Shown in pieces: positions 23,346-34,510 of a DNA stretch of 64,000 nucleotides (its first letter is position 1; each line of letters opens with the position of its first letter). The stretch covers positions 6,572,001 to 6,636,000 of the forward strand of contig JAQOTA010000050.1 of the NCBI GenBank assembly GCA_029532415.1, written 5' to 3'. The DNA comes from Marasmius tenuissimus. Its lineage: Eukaryota > Basidiomycota > Agaricomycetes > Agaricales > Marasmiaceae. The position numbers and the translations under genes are program-made. The notes under the pieces were generated by a model. It was not told where the DNA came from and made no database searches. It was given only the letters and a program-made list of their open reading frames with translations.

Positions 23346-24290
23346 GTAGATATCCATGTCTACTGTAATAGTCTATAATACCTACTACTTCCCGAGGCAA
23401 ATAATAGTGAATGTGGATAATCAGGCCCAACCCTTCTGAGTCTCTTCATTTGCTAAGTCATTGCGTGCCGCTCTCGCGGTAAGGTACCGTCCAAGAATCC
23501 AGCAAGTGTTCGCTGTTCGCATCCATTCCCAAAACCATCGAACCCGAGGTCTCGTCTTGGAGGTAAAAAAGTTCCCGAACCGTACAATACATTCAACCTT
23601 CTACGGGTTGGGCACAACCACAATATATACACACATTTGAGTTCGTTCCATAGCGCCGACCGGGTCGGGCGGATACTTCAACAATCCATGTGCTTGTGAT
23701 CGAGCCAACAAGCCCACCATTTGTAGCCCGCGTTGACCCAGGAGGCAAGCTGACCTGCAATGAACATCTGAACGGGGTGTCCAGCTTATGATTTATCGAG
23801 GAAGATAGAAGGAATGAGCGAATCCTACAGATTACCGTGTAACCCTACTGGATCGACTGACTATGATGGTGAAATGTTTCATGACCAGGGTACGCGATTC
23901 AGATGTTTCTGAGCTTGATCGGAAAGGGCGCTTCCTTGCGGCCCGCCGCCCAGCTGATCGGTACCGCTGGCAGTGTGGGTTAGGGTTAGAAACTTTCTCT
24001 TGTGAACTCTCACGTCGACACCCGTTTGGGACGGTACTTACCTCATGGTGAGTCGATTCTGCTGGTGTCATTGCCTCATTATCGATGTCTTAGTTCACAG
24101 TTATGGTCGAGCTACAACTTATGAGCGTCCGGGGTCCTGATGGGCTGTAAAGATGCAAGTAGAACATGTACCTGTATCCATCGATCGCAAAGTGAAGTAT
24201 CTGTCTATGGGTATCCTACCTATCTCCCAGCTCATTGATAGAGAGATAAGCCTTCCTCCTTAATTTAGACTGGTTTCCTCCTCAGATCTT
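23346..24290. other. 3' flank of secreted-protein copy 1
   Basis: The first part (to about 23440) is still duplicated downstream of the second copy (about 32986-33100). Beyond that no gene is recognised. Confidence 0.45.
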
Positions 24291-24299
24291 CCGCCCAGA

Positions 24300-26300
24300 T
24301 GTCTTACGTAGTCGTATCGCGACCGTATTTCCAACGCCAGCACCCCTCGAACCCTCTCTCAAACCTTGAAATTTTCAAGCCTTTCCGACCCTCGAACTCG
24401 TGGAACCAACAACTCGATAGACATATAGTGTACCCGGGAAGTCCAGATATTGAAGGATGGATCTATGGTCGTTGGGTCGTTGACGAGTGTGTCCTAATTG
24501 CCATTCTTCATGATGTTTTTGGCTTACCTCGATTCTGGCCCTAGCTCGCCAGTTCTAGGTCCATTCTTGACTTCAGATGGAGGCTCCATCTGTCACTTCG
24601 AAACCGTTCTCCCAACTTTCACGAAGTCAATCACCGGCACCCCCACAGGCAAACCCCCATGAAGAAAACCAGAAGAACCTACAGATGCTCATCCTCTCTC
24701 CCTTTTCTGGAAGCGTACGAAGGACACACTTCCCGCGAAATCAGATCACGTGGTTTTTGCGCGATGTCTGTCCTTTGTGCTCACACCCGTAATCTTGATC
24801 TCGACATGCTTTCTGGAATACGACCTGCCCTTGAAGGATTCGTATTGCTCCTCCCCGATGTGATCATCCATCAGGAAAACGGATTCGTCGACCAGCGGCG
24901 TTACAAAAAAATAATCACCATTGGACGTGTGTTCTCCGAGAAGGTCAGACACTTAGTCAGGGATATTTATTATGGCTCAAGTTAATTGTTCTCTTGGCTA
25001 GCCATCATCACATGTCTTCAGATACCGGTCCTCCATCTCGATGGACGGAAAGGCATTGTTTGGTGTGCGGGTCTAGAGGCGAGTTTTGGTTGGTCCTAAG
25101 GCAAGGATACGTGGTTCCTTTGGGCACGGAAGGTAAATTTTCGTTTTGGCTTCAATCTGTGCCAGTCTTTGTATGCGGTCCTTTGATCTCATTTTCGCTC
25201 ATTTCTTCCAATGTTTCGCAGCCTTCGCTCTTGCTCCAGTCTTCCTAGATACGTTGTCATTATCTAGCACCCACTTTCCAACCTGTAGCAACTCCAAATT
25301 CGAACTCAAGAACGCGTCAAGACCACTGCAGAATTATCTTCTCCACTGACGTCGTCCCAGCCGGCCTAGATCACCGTAGACACTTCTCAACTCCACCATC
25401 CTTTCCCGACTTTGAATCAGCATTCCACGTCACATCCTGTTCGTTTCAGAACGAACTCCTTCGATGCGGACAGGCCTGAAGCCATCTCCCCCGATCTACA
25501 CGCATTTCCCGTTGATAAATTGCGTAAGAAGTGGAGGCGATAGGAATGGGAGCACATTCCAATCCCGTATAAACTCTTTGTTTTGGTTTTCGCGTAGTTT
25601 TCTAGTCTCTTCGATTCGTGGTATTCATCCGTCCTCCTACCTCTCCTTTATTCTTTCCCAAGCCGCTCGGATTCTCAACCCCAAATTGACCTTCTGCGTC
25701 ACATCCCTGTCGGTTCTGAGACGGAATCCTTCCTCCCTTCGGTTTCTCTCGGCGATGTGCGATAGCCACGATATGGTAACCTGCAATGTTCACGATCGTA
25801 CGATCATTTGTCGAGGCTGTAATGGAGATAATGGACGTAGGATGGATGGGCGTACATCTCAATCTGTCATCAATTCTCCGATGTGCCTGGCGCACTATGT
25901 CCAGTCTCTTCAATTCGATCACCTGTTTATTCTCCTCTTTCGTCGCTTATTGGGCTCTAATTCTCTATGAATACCGCTGTTGGTTGTGGTTTGATGCTTT
26001 GTACTGCTGATTTTGCCTCCTAGCAACGCTCGAGAGGCTTGGGCAGCACGTTGATAGAACGACTCCGCATCGTTGACTTGAGCGACTTCCCTCCGCCTCC
26101 AAGCCCTCGTGCTGCATCTGACAGTTGGATGATCGTTCTACAATTTCATTTTCGGGCAAGATCGGGCTTCCAACCACGGACTTGCAGGTATGCACCTCAA
26201 TCCGGAGATTGTCAAAGCCCAGAGCGATCTTAAACAACCGTATCGGTGGATGAGGGTTTCTTGTTGTCTAAACGGAAGCCACTGCCGTAGTAGAGCTTCG
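24300..26300. repeat. diverged duplicated block, copy 1 (pairs with 38.1-41.3 kb)
   Basis: Long stretches match 38124-41280 in the same orientation. Examples are GAAGGATGGATCTATGGTCG (24453 and 38154), CTCCATCTCGATGGACGGAA (25030 and 38970) and CTTCTCCACTGACGTCGTCC (25340 and 40292). Both copies are full of stops in all frames, so no protein function is assigned. Copy 1 shows the empty site of the element found in copy 2 at about 39285-40275. Confidence 0.7.
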
Positions 26301-26359
26301 TACGCCAATGGCAACACTAGCATTCTTGATTTCTGTTCGATACTTATCAATCATGGGGT

Positions 26360-26830
26360 ACTTACAATTGCCAGCCCAGTAGTCTGCTCAGAGTTGCGCT
26401 TCAAAGGGCTCCAATCAACGGTTAACGGTCTTCCTAATGGACTCAGGACGTCAGTGCCTCAAGAGTACCCCGCGTATTGAGAACTGTCTGTATGATTAGC
26501 CTCGTGCCCGCGCCGATGACCAGAGTCTTGCTGATCTTCAATTGAGCGTTCTGGTATTAACATAGAGTTATCGAAGGACATTTCATTCGTTCCTTCGACT
26601 CGGTGCCCGGAAGAACCGGAAACAACGCGTACGACCAGCTCGGTTAGCCATGGCCTGGTGACCAGGTGCCAGAATGTAAACTCCTGAACAATGCTAACCA
26701 GACTGAGGCCCTTGGCATTTGGCGCGAGAGCCCTATACACAAGCTTCGGCAATGATCAACTACAGGAACGATACTTATTCTAACTTGCTGCTGTTGTACT
26801 CGTTATCTTGCTTTGTAGTTTCGAAGCTTC
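26360..26830. repeat. duplicated block, copy 2, left fragment
   Basis: Matches 20900-21350 (for example CTAATGGACTCAGGACGTCA in both). The continuation of the block resumes only at about 31020, so the intervening 4.2 kb, including the membrane-protein gene, lies inside copy 2. Confidence 0.6.
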
Positions 26831-26982
26831 ATGTGAAAAATAAAGTCTTACTCTAGACCATGCAGTCTCTAAGCGAGCTACAAGAGGATTCAAAGGCTCC
26901 AACCATTTCCTGATGTGCCTCCACTCGTTGAAAAGCCGTGCTCTCAGCCTCTACTCACTGAACTTTCTTCGTCGACTGTTTT

Positions 26983-28732
26983 TCAAACTGCACCGCTTAT
27001 TTCCCTGACGTCAATAGCACCCCCTGTGAATGCAGAGGCAGATGCATATGAGTCATTCTCTCTGAGTACCGTCGCAATAAACGACTTTTCGTCGTTGATA
27101 GCTAAACCCAGAGTCGTGCGAACAATAATCAGAGTGGATGCGATTCCCTTAAAAGAGCGTGAGCTTGAGTTCAACGTCGGAATTCGAAAACAGCATTTCA
27201 CCATGATCGGGACCAACGATGAACGTATTACGTCCGCACCAAGAGTAAGAGCCTGTACGGAAGGGTTGGAATTACAATCATTCACGCAGGAAGGATGCTG
27301 GCGGAGAATGCCGTTTGCCGCCATAATGATGAAACTATAAATCAGGAGGGCGAGTGGATAGAAGGAGCCAGATTCGATCCTTTGAAGGTGAGGAGTGTGA
27401 GTCGAGAGAACAGAAGAGCAGCGAGATGCACTGAGCTCACGATGCGTGGATCACGGTTCGATACATCACCCCGACGGGTTTTTGAGTGTATTTTGAGACT
27501 TCGTGGCTGATGCAGAACACTTTCCCGGCTTTGATAAATCTCAATCAGTTCGCACATTTAGTGGCACGATTCCAAACGACATCTCACCTATCATGGTGGT
27601 CAGCAACACGTTACTTATTAGACTCCCGATCGAGAAGGTCAAAAGCAAAACAGCTTGAGGAAGAAGACGTAAATGAAGTCCGTCTTTGCTTTGTCCCATC
27701 AGCCCGATGAAAGAGTTTGGATGGCCGTCAAAGTGGACTATTGTGAGGTAGCCTAAAACTGCCGCCACTCCCATGGGAGAAGATCAGAGATATGATGTAT
27801 GTACTTCAACTGAGGTCTGATCTCAAGAAAAACCTACCGTTATTGACAAAACAGAGCATTGCCGGGAGGATGATGATCCGCACTCGGCTTCCCCATATAA
27901 GGTAGCATCTCCACAGCTGCTCAGGTGACGACCGTAAGACTAGTACAACGTGGCGATGGAGTCCTGCGACTTTGACTCACGAGGATAATGTCTACTAACA
28001 GGCTGAACTGATAGGTGAGTGTCAGCCCAAACACCGAGCAATCCCAAACTTACTTGGACGTCACCATGATGGCTTGTGAAGCATCAGCTAGAGGACTTTC
28101 CGCAAAAAGAACGAGAGTCAAACCCCGGACGAGACGGTATTAGTTTGAACACGTACTTATCGGGACGTTGTAACGGACCATCGCTCTCTGCGAGAGTCGA
28201 GAGAAACTCCGAATAAGTTAGCTTCCCCGGTCCAAAGAGTATTCCGTCAGGGCCTTGCGACGGATCTCCTGTGGTGTCCTTGAAGTAGGGAATATTTGAT
28301 GATCTATCCTGTGACGGGTTGACAATAAAAGAAACGGTGGTGTTTAGGGCCACACTGGTGGTTGTCAGGACGAAAAGGCTCGAGATGATCACGCGATGCC
28401 AACGAAGCTCGCGTTCTCTCTCGACAGCTCGTGTCGAGAGAATTGAGACACAGATTGCGAAAAGAACCACGTAGCCCCCTGGTCATCGTAAGCAGAACTA
28501 TCTATAGATCGGTGTAACTCAAACGTACCGTAGAACAAGAAACTGACCTGAAGGGGTTTATCAACCGAGTTAGGAAGGAGTCACCGATTGTCAATGTGAT
28601 GCCAAGCAAGTTACTCACAGTTGTTCCAGCTAATGAAAAGTCGCTCACAGCGCATACCCTTGGATTATCGAGGCAGAAGGTCGAAAGAACAAAAGATGAA
28701 CTTTGGTGGGACGCTGGGATAGTAGTAGACAT
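26983..28732 (-). CDS. seven-helix membrane protein of agaricomycete type (10 exons, 402 aa)
   Basis: Exons in transcript order: 28732-28619, 28547-28529, 28478-28157, 28095-28054, 28002-27981, 27916-27838, 27767-27588, 27528-27441, 27379-27202, 27147-26983. All introns are GT-AG and the joined frame is open. The protein has about seven hydrophobic helices: FLFYGGYVVLFAICVSIL, VIISSLFVLTTTSV, SNLLVDIILLWRCYLIWG, IIILPAMLCFVNNVAAVLGY, a long LPQAVLLLTFSIGSLISNVL segment, FYPLALLIYSFIIMA, and GIASTLIIVRTTLGLAI. The RCYLIWGSR block after helix 3 and the IVRTTLG end are typical of a large, uncharacterised family of multi-pass proteins in Agaricomycetes. It is probably in the plasma or an organelle membrane; function is unknown. 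It lies inside the split duplicated block. Confidence 0.82.
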
Positions 28733-29790
28733 CTTGAGGAAAGAGCTCCGAAGGTTTGGTCGACGCTAATAAAGCATTTGATGCAACGAAGATGTCGGAG
28801 AGGTACAAACAACGGTTGATATATCAGTTGATGGAGAGGCTTCGGAAGGTCTTATTGTCCGGCCCGTCCATGCTGACACACACCTCGGTTCCTATATCTG
28901 CTTGGCAGGGCTATTGGAATAAAAAATATCAAATTTAATCGAAATTTGGCATCTGAACGCTCATTGTCTCTGAACTCGCTTTGAGAAGGGGCGAGTACGA
29001 ACCTATTGCTCCCATGGAGGACAAGGTTGTTCTATCAAAGGTCAATATCACTTTTTGATAGGAGAGGTTACCCCCTCCACAGCTATGAGCATTCTAATGA
29101 ATAGAACAAACAAAACTCACCTAAATCAATCAAAACCATTCCTCACTAGCTCCTTCCAGTAGCAGCAACACTACTAATGAAGTTCGTCAGTATGATTAGC
29201 ATAGAGGATGAGGGCCGCTAAAAAAGCCCCTGGGCGCGAGGCGTCAAGGTTGTGCGAGAGTTCAAGGAAATGAGGGGGAGGCTAAGAGAGCGAAGGCTGT
29301 GTTCCGTTATGTTAAACCGATTTCAGAGAACATCTATGTAGGTTAGGGTTGGGAGCTGGTTGCATCGTGACCACCAACTAACCATCAATGACCGACCTCT
29401 GACTAGGACTGGCCATCTCCAGCCCCTTGTGTCTGGTGATTCAAATTTCGAGTTATTTTGGCAGCCATCTTGAGGTACGAGGATATAGTGATTTCATCTG
29501 ACTGTAAGGGAATGTTCAAATGAATGCCTTCTAGCTGATTGTGGGGAATACAGACTTTGGGCCTCCAAGCCTCGAGAATTGAGCTCCGTCGGGCCTAAAG
29601 GTCAACCTGAAGATAACGATGGTTCATCCGGCAGGTCGTCAATCAAAATATGGTTTGGCGTGTTATTGGTACGGCTCTTTTGAAAAGGGCATGGGCAATG
29701 GACCTGGGTAACGGGTCAGTACTTGATGTCAGTCACTCCATTGACGACGGGAAAAGGCATGGTGGGCGCCGCGCTCTCGGACCCACTGTG
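28733..29790. other. no gene recognised
   Basis: The 5' flank of the membrane-protein gene and further non-coding DNA. No TATA box is clear and no repeats are recognised. Confidence 0.4.
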
Positions 29791-29814
29791 ATATGTCATA
29801 TTCTTCATCTACTA

Positions 29815-30110
29815 ATCGCCAACAAGGGTCAAATTATGGCCCTTTGCGAGAAGGGTGACACAAGCGAATATGAGATATATAAAATAATAAGTCGAAAAGA
29901 GCTGAGCGAGGGGAAGAGATGAGACTGGCAGTAAACCCGCTTTGAACACCTCCGAGTCCACCCCAAACATCTCCGAATCCACAATAGACATTTTCGAGGC
30001 CACGTCGAACAGCTCTAAAGCCATCTACGACCACCTCTCCCACGCGCCTCACCCTCTCCTGTGAAGCTTTCAGAACATCCACCGAATGGGCGGAGCCGCC
30101 GAACCTGCGA
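29815..30110. repeat. dispersed repeat shared with 57.0-57.3 kb
   Basis: This segment matches about 56994-57290 in the same orientation. Shared words include AACATCCACCGAATGGGCGGA, TTTTCGAGGCCA and ATCTACGACCACC-like sequence. Neither copy has a long open frame. It could be the end of a retroelement, but no diagnostic domain is visible. Confidence 0.55.
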
Positions 30111-31010
30111 ACTGTGTGCCAATATTTCCGCAAAGGGCTGTAATAAGGGCCGGATGACACTTGGAGTTTGATGTTTGAGGGAGTATCCTGATTGAAACAG
30201 AAATATTGCGAGGGAACACAGCACGTGTGATTTTGAAAAGCCAAATAACGTCAAAAGCTTCGGTAGGAGTCATAAGAGCCGTGATCGGAATTTAGTGGTA
30301 ATGTAATCGTCGAAAAGAAAGCCATTTCCACCATCAAAGAGGCGCTCCAGTCCTGCTGCAATAATAGCCTATGTCATTCTTTCGCGAAGCTTTGTATCGG
30401 CACTGCTGCTTCCGTTCAGAGACTGAGTTATGACTGGCGCTTCGAAGATACGCGCACGGTCTGCGAGCCCCCTCACCCGAAACCGGGTAGTAAAGCGCTA
30501 GCGGCATGTATGGAATGACCGGCCGGCCTCAAACAATGGCCTCATTTGTTGTGCAAGCTGTTGATCACATCCTGTAGCCATAAAAACGTTGTAATAAGTA
30601 GGTACCTTGTGTTTACTGTAATTTCGCTAGGAAGGCTGGACTTGGTCCCTTGTACACAGTTCCTTCTCTACCCCATCTACGATTCATACCCGCCTACCCG
30701 AAGTCAATCATATATCCAACTACTGTCGTCGTCCCAAACAAAACCCTGATTGGTGTGTCTCCAGTCTGCCTTAAGCTTTCAACGAGTCCAAGTTGTCCAA
30801 TCCATCGAATGGTGGTGATATCCACGGCCTTTCTAGTAACGCAAATTTAAGCCAAGATCCGGAACCAGTGATTGGGTTCCTCAGGCAAAATGTAGTCGGT
30901 TTGAAGAGTTTTTCAATACTCCCTTTATAGACTAGCGTGGTGCCTGTCTTGTGCTATCAGTCGATATCCGCTCTCGCCGCGCCTATCCGTACTGCATATA
31001 CCGGTCTCTG
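30110..31010. other. no gene recognised
   Basis: Only short, non-conserved open frames on both strands; nothing can be supported. Confidence 0.4.
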
Positions 31011-31019
31011 GTTCCCTTT

Positions 31020-31742
31020 CAAGTTGGAGGTCGGGCATCCCGAGAAACCTTAATGTGAAACACGTAGCACCTCAGAGGTGCTGTTAAGTTGCAACGAGGT
31101 CAAACTAGCTCACCTTGGCCGAGATAATTTCCTGCTGCATTTAGAAAGGGATTCTAGCGCATGGACCACGTCTTGGACCCGAGTAAGTATCCATTTAAAT
31201 TATAGACACAAAGAACCTATGAGTCGTTCTCAAGTTCACGTTCGACGCCCACAGAAATAACGACATTTGCGACACCTGCATTGGCGTAGATGGACTCCAC
31301 CGAATATGGCCGGCTTGGAACACAGGTATCACCGACCTATGCTACGCTATACCGATCCCGAAATCCATCACTGATGGATGCTAGCAGAGTGCCTCCACTA
31401 CTATTCGAGTGGTTTTACTCATTGAGTTGACGCAGCTTTCGAGTCTGCGAATAGCTCCCTGAGAGACTGTCGTCAACCCAGACCAAGACTGAAACATCAC
31501 AGTGCGAGATACCCGCAATTTAAAACCAATCACTGATGACACGTACCGTGGTGCCACCAAGCCAATTTGGATGCTCTGAGAGCATATCAACAAACTTCTG
31601 CCTAGAAGGGATTTTGCACAATAGCGGTATAAAAGGCTTGCCAGGATGGAGAAGATCTTCGTGCCTGGTGCCCATTTCCACTTCACTCAACCTCTTTTTT
31701 TTTCCATACCTTCTTTTACTATCTTATTGGTGCTTGTTTTCT
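31020..31742. repeat. duplicated block, copy 2, right fragment (promoter side)
   Basis: Matches 21390-22147 along its length (for example ATCCATCACTGATGGATGC in both). It ends in a TATA box (GGTATAAAAG, about 31625) upstream of the second secreted-protein gene, at the same distance from the ATG as in copy 1. Confidence 0.65.
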
Positions 31743-32985
31743 ATGAGATCTTTCTGTGTTTTTACCTTTGTGGCTCTCGCCGCCCTGTTGGTCGTTCATG
31801 ACGTAGAGGCACTCCCTACGGAGGTTTTTGGAAGTTTGGCTAAGCGCACCACATGCGGGGATAAAGGTTCAGGGCCATGTATATGCAACGATAAGCTCAG
31901 CCTGCGTGCGAGCTCTCTGCCATGCGCAGATAACAAGTCTTTCAAGTTCACCAGCACAAAGCCGACCAATGGTAACATGAAGGAGTTCAAGGTACGTCCA
32001 CAAACCTCGTTTTGTTCCGTGTCAATAATCCTGAATTTCCATAATCAGGATAATAAAGGAGCTTTGCAATGTGGTACGTCTTACAGGAACGGAGACTGCT
32101 CCAAGTCCACTGGTCCCTTACCGCTTTTTCGCCCAGACCACATGGTCGAGTTGCAGTACATCAAGGAGGAGATTGAGAAGGTTGGTGCAATCTGCACCTT
32201 TTTCACCTCCGGGGCGGCCGGTGCTGCCAAATTTGAGGAATTTAAAACCACCATCAATGCACAGCCCAATCTAGTATTTGTTGACAGCAAAGTCAATGGT
32301 GCAAAAGGATTCTTATTCGGTGATAAGAATTTTGGGCCCCAGTCGTTTTCAAAAACCGCTGTACGTCTTTCTGGCTGTTACTTCCGGTAGACTCATCTCA
32401 GTCCATACATTTGGGCACAGAGAAAGGTGTAGCGAGCTATCTCAAGCTTATCAAGAGCGACGCTAAAGAGTCCGCTGAGACCATCAAGAAAGCAATGGAT
32501 AGCATCATGTCGCCTAAGGGAAGCAGCTTTGGCGCAAACTTCGTCTCACAATATACCTCGAAAATGGACAAACTGGCGCTCAAGTAGGTAACCATTCTTC
32601 GTGGCTCTCACTGTTGGCTGAAATATCTCAGAGCTACCAATGCTGCCGACGGTCTCCCAAACCCCCCTGCAGCAGGTGGTTTGCAGATTATTGACCTGAC
32701 AGCCTCGCTAGAGGCCCAAGCTAAAGAGAAGGCTGCTGCTAGACCGTTACCTGCCCAGCCTCCCGTTAATGCTCCCGCAAAGAAGAAGACACCAGCCACC
32801 AAAGCTCCGGCTGGGGTTACGAAGAAGAAAGCGACACCAAAGAAGTCAGCCACGCGTAAAACCGCCAAGAAACCAGTCGCAAAGAAGGGAAAGAGGTTGA
32901 CAGCAGGTGAATACAGTACCGTTATATACCAGTGGTCGGAGCGTTGTACTAATGTGTGTCTTCTTGATTCTTAGATTTCTACTGA
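31743..32985 (+). CDS. secreted DHMVELQ-motif protein, copy 2 (314 aa)
   Basis: Exons: 31743-31991, 32049-32073, 32137-32360, 32423-32583, 32632-32906, 32975-32985. The splice pattern is the same as in the gene at 22148, but every donor is GT. The joined frame is open and ends in TGA. It has a signal peptide (about 1-23), a Lys-Arg processing site (SLAKR), CGDKGSGPCIC, and CDHMVELQYIKEE at about residues 91-103. A tail longer than in copy 1 carries a Pro/Ala stretch (LPAQPPVNAPAKKK), followed by Lys/Ala/Thr repeats ending KKGKRLTADFY. The final coding exon is only 11 nt in both copies. Conservation of reading frame despite many nucleotide differences suggests selection on the protein. Predicted extracellular; a nucleic-acid-directed or membrane-active role is inference. 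Confidence 0.8.
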
Positions 32986-33239
32986 GTAGATACTCCTGTT
33001 TACTGTAATAGTTTCAATACCTAGTACTTTGCCAAGCTACTAGCAGTGAGTGTGGATAGTCAAGTCCTAAATTTCTGAGTCTTTTTGATGAAATATTGCG
33101 TGGCACCCTCGCCGTAAGGTAATGTTCACGGTTCGGCAACCTTGTCTATTATCCACTCAACGGTGCACACGTCCGTTGCTCGCACTATTCTCGGTGCCGT
33201 CAAAGCCGAGGTCTCGTCTCGAATAGTACGCGGCGAGTC

Positions 33240-34510
33240 AGATTCGGAAAGAAAAAATGGGATAAGAATTGGTACAAGAGCCTATACTGATCCCACCCGA
33301 CGTCCAGGAAGATGATGTTCGGATGAATGACATGAGCGAGGTCGATGTCGAGCCTGTACTGAGCCCATTCGATGTCGAGTGAGGAGGGATTGATGGCCTC
33401 ACCAAAACCAATTTAATCGAGATTTTGCGGTGCAGGAGGTTGGTCGGTATAGAGGAATAGGATGTGGACGGCCGTGTGTGATGGGAAGAGTGTAAGAGTA
33501 TCATCAACTATGTTGGTGGTAAACTCGACAGTTGTGAGTTGGTGCAAGGGTAGTGGTACCGACTCAGCTATGAATCAGTTGATGGCCAGACCTCTGAATT
33601 TGCCTGGGAAGATGAATTCTCCCAAGTGTGGCATCCTCGAACAATGAAGCCAGCTGTATAGAAGATCAAGAGATTTGTCTATGGGAGACAGGATGTCAAA
33701 GGAGAGAGATTCCAGGAGGGAAAGTTGACTTTCAGCATCATGCCTTAAAGATGGACCTAAGAGTTCCAATACATTGCAAAGGTCCTTGAGAGTAAAATGG
33801 AAGAATGGGAAGTTTAGAGTGATGAGAGAGCCCTGAGTAGCGTTGCCAACAGCTGGTCCGGTCCGGCTCCGGCTTGGCTCCAACGGTCCGGCTCCAGTGT
33901 GGTTTCCCGAGCTGTTGATCACGTGCAGCTTGGCTCAGCTCAGCTCGAAGCCGGCTCAGCCGTGGCTCAAGCTGGTCAAATATTTTAAAAATTTATTCAC
34001 CTAATACACACCATATTAATGCTCAGGAACCTATTTATGAGTGCGTATTGCTCAAAAAAAACTTTTTTGTGTTGTTGTGCTCATTGCTGTTAGAGTCACC
34101 GTCACTGTCATCTCAGTACTGAGATTTTGTTGCCGGGACCACAAATTAGGCAGGCACTTCAAGGCAGGCATTTGCCACTTGGATCAAAAATTTCAATTTT
34201 GTCTCATTTTCAATCCTCCCTGCATCACTTGATACCCTTTGGATAGTGAGAAATAGCACAGGAATCCTTGTGAAGGAATTTTTTTCTGTTCTCATTGGGC
34301 AGCTTGGAGCCAGCTCAACTGGTCCCTGAGCTGGACCAAGCTGGAGCCGTTGATCGGCTCCTACTGAGCTGTTTTTGACAGTGGCTTGGCTTGGCTCAGC
34401 TTGGAGACGGCTCAGCCACAGCTTGAGCCGAGCCAGTGGCAATGCTAGCCCTGAGAGTACTTCAGGTCACAGGTGTCGCTTGAGAAGTGGTCAATAAGGC
34501 TTGAGGCTTG
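33240..34510 (-). pseudogene. degenerate F-box/LRR-like gene split by a MITE
   Basis: Removing the MITE at 33838-34447 and one 8-bp target copy joins two minus-strand open pieces in frame: SSDTCDLKYSQG from the right flank and SLITLNFPFFHFTLKDLCNV from the left. The left piece continues with LGEFIFPGKF. Further protein-like stretches interrupted by stops follow down to 33240. The style (short leucine-rich segments, and a possible PVTWAHITIS upstream) resembles basidiomycete F-box proteins, which pair with Skp1 in ubiquitin ligases. The family call is tentative. Several stops show that it no longer encodes a full protein. Confidence 0.4.
33838..34447. mobile_element. 610-bp hAT-type MITE
   Basis: The ends are TAGCGTTGCCA and TGGCAATGCTA (imperfect inverted repeats). 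The flanks are an exact 8-bp target duplication GCCCTGAG at 33830-33837 and 34448-34455. An 8-bp duplication is the hAT superfamily signature (established). The subterminal regions repeat GGCTCCGGCT/AGCTGGAGCC-like words on both sides. There is no transposase frame, so it is non-autonomous. Its ends match those of the MITE at 48933. Confidence 0.85.

Noticed and set aside
23970..23990. GGGTTAGGGTTAG as a telomere or interstitial telomere repeat
   Set aside because: Only two units here and single units elsewhere (29340, 60827); expected by chance in 64 kb.
30015..30254. CRISPR-like or bacterial mobile features
   Set aside because: No direct-repeat/spacer arrays anywhere; the window is eukaryotic nuclear DNA.
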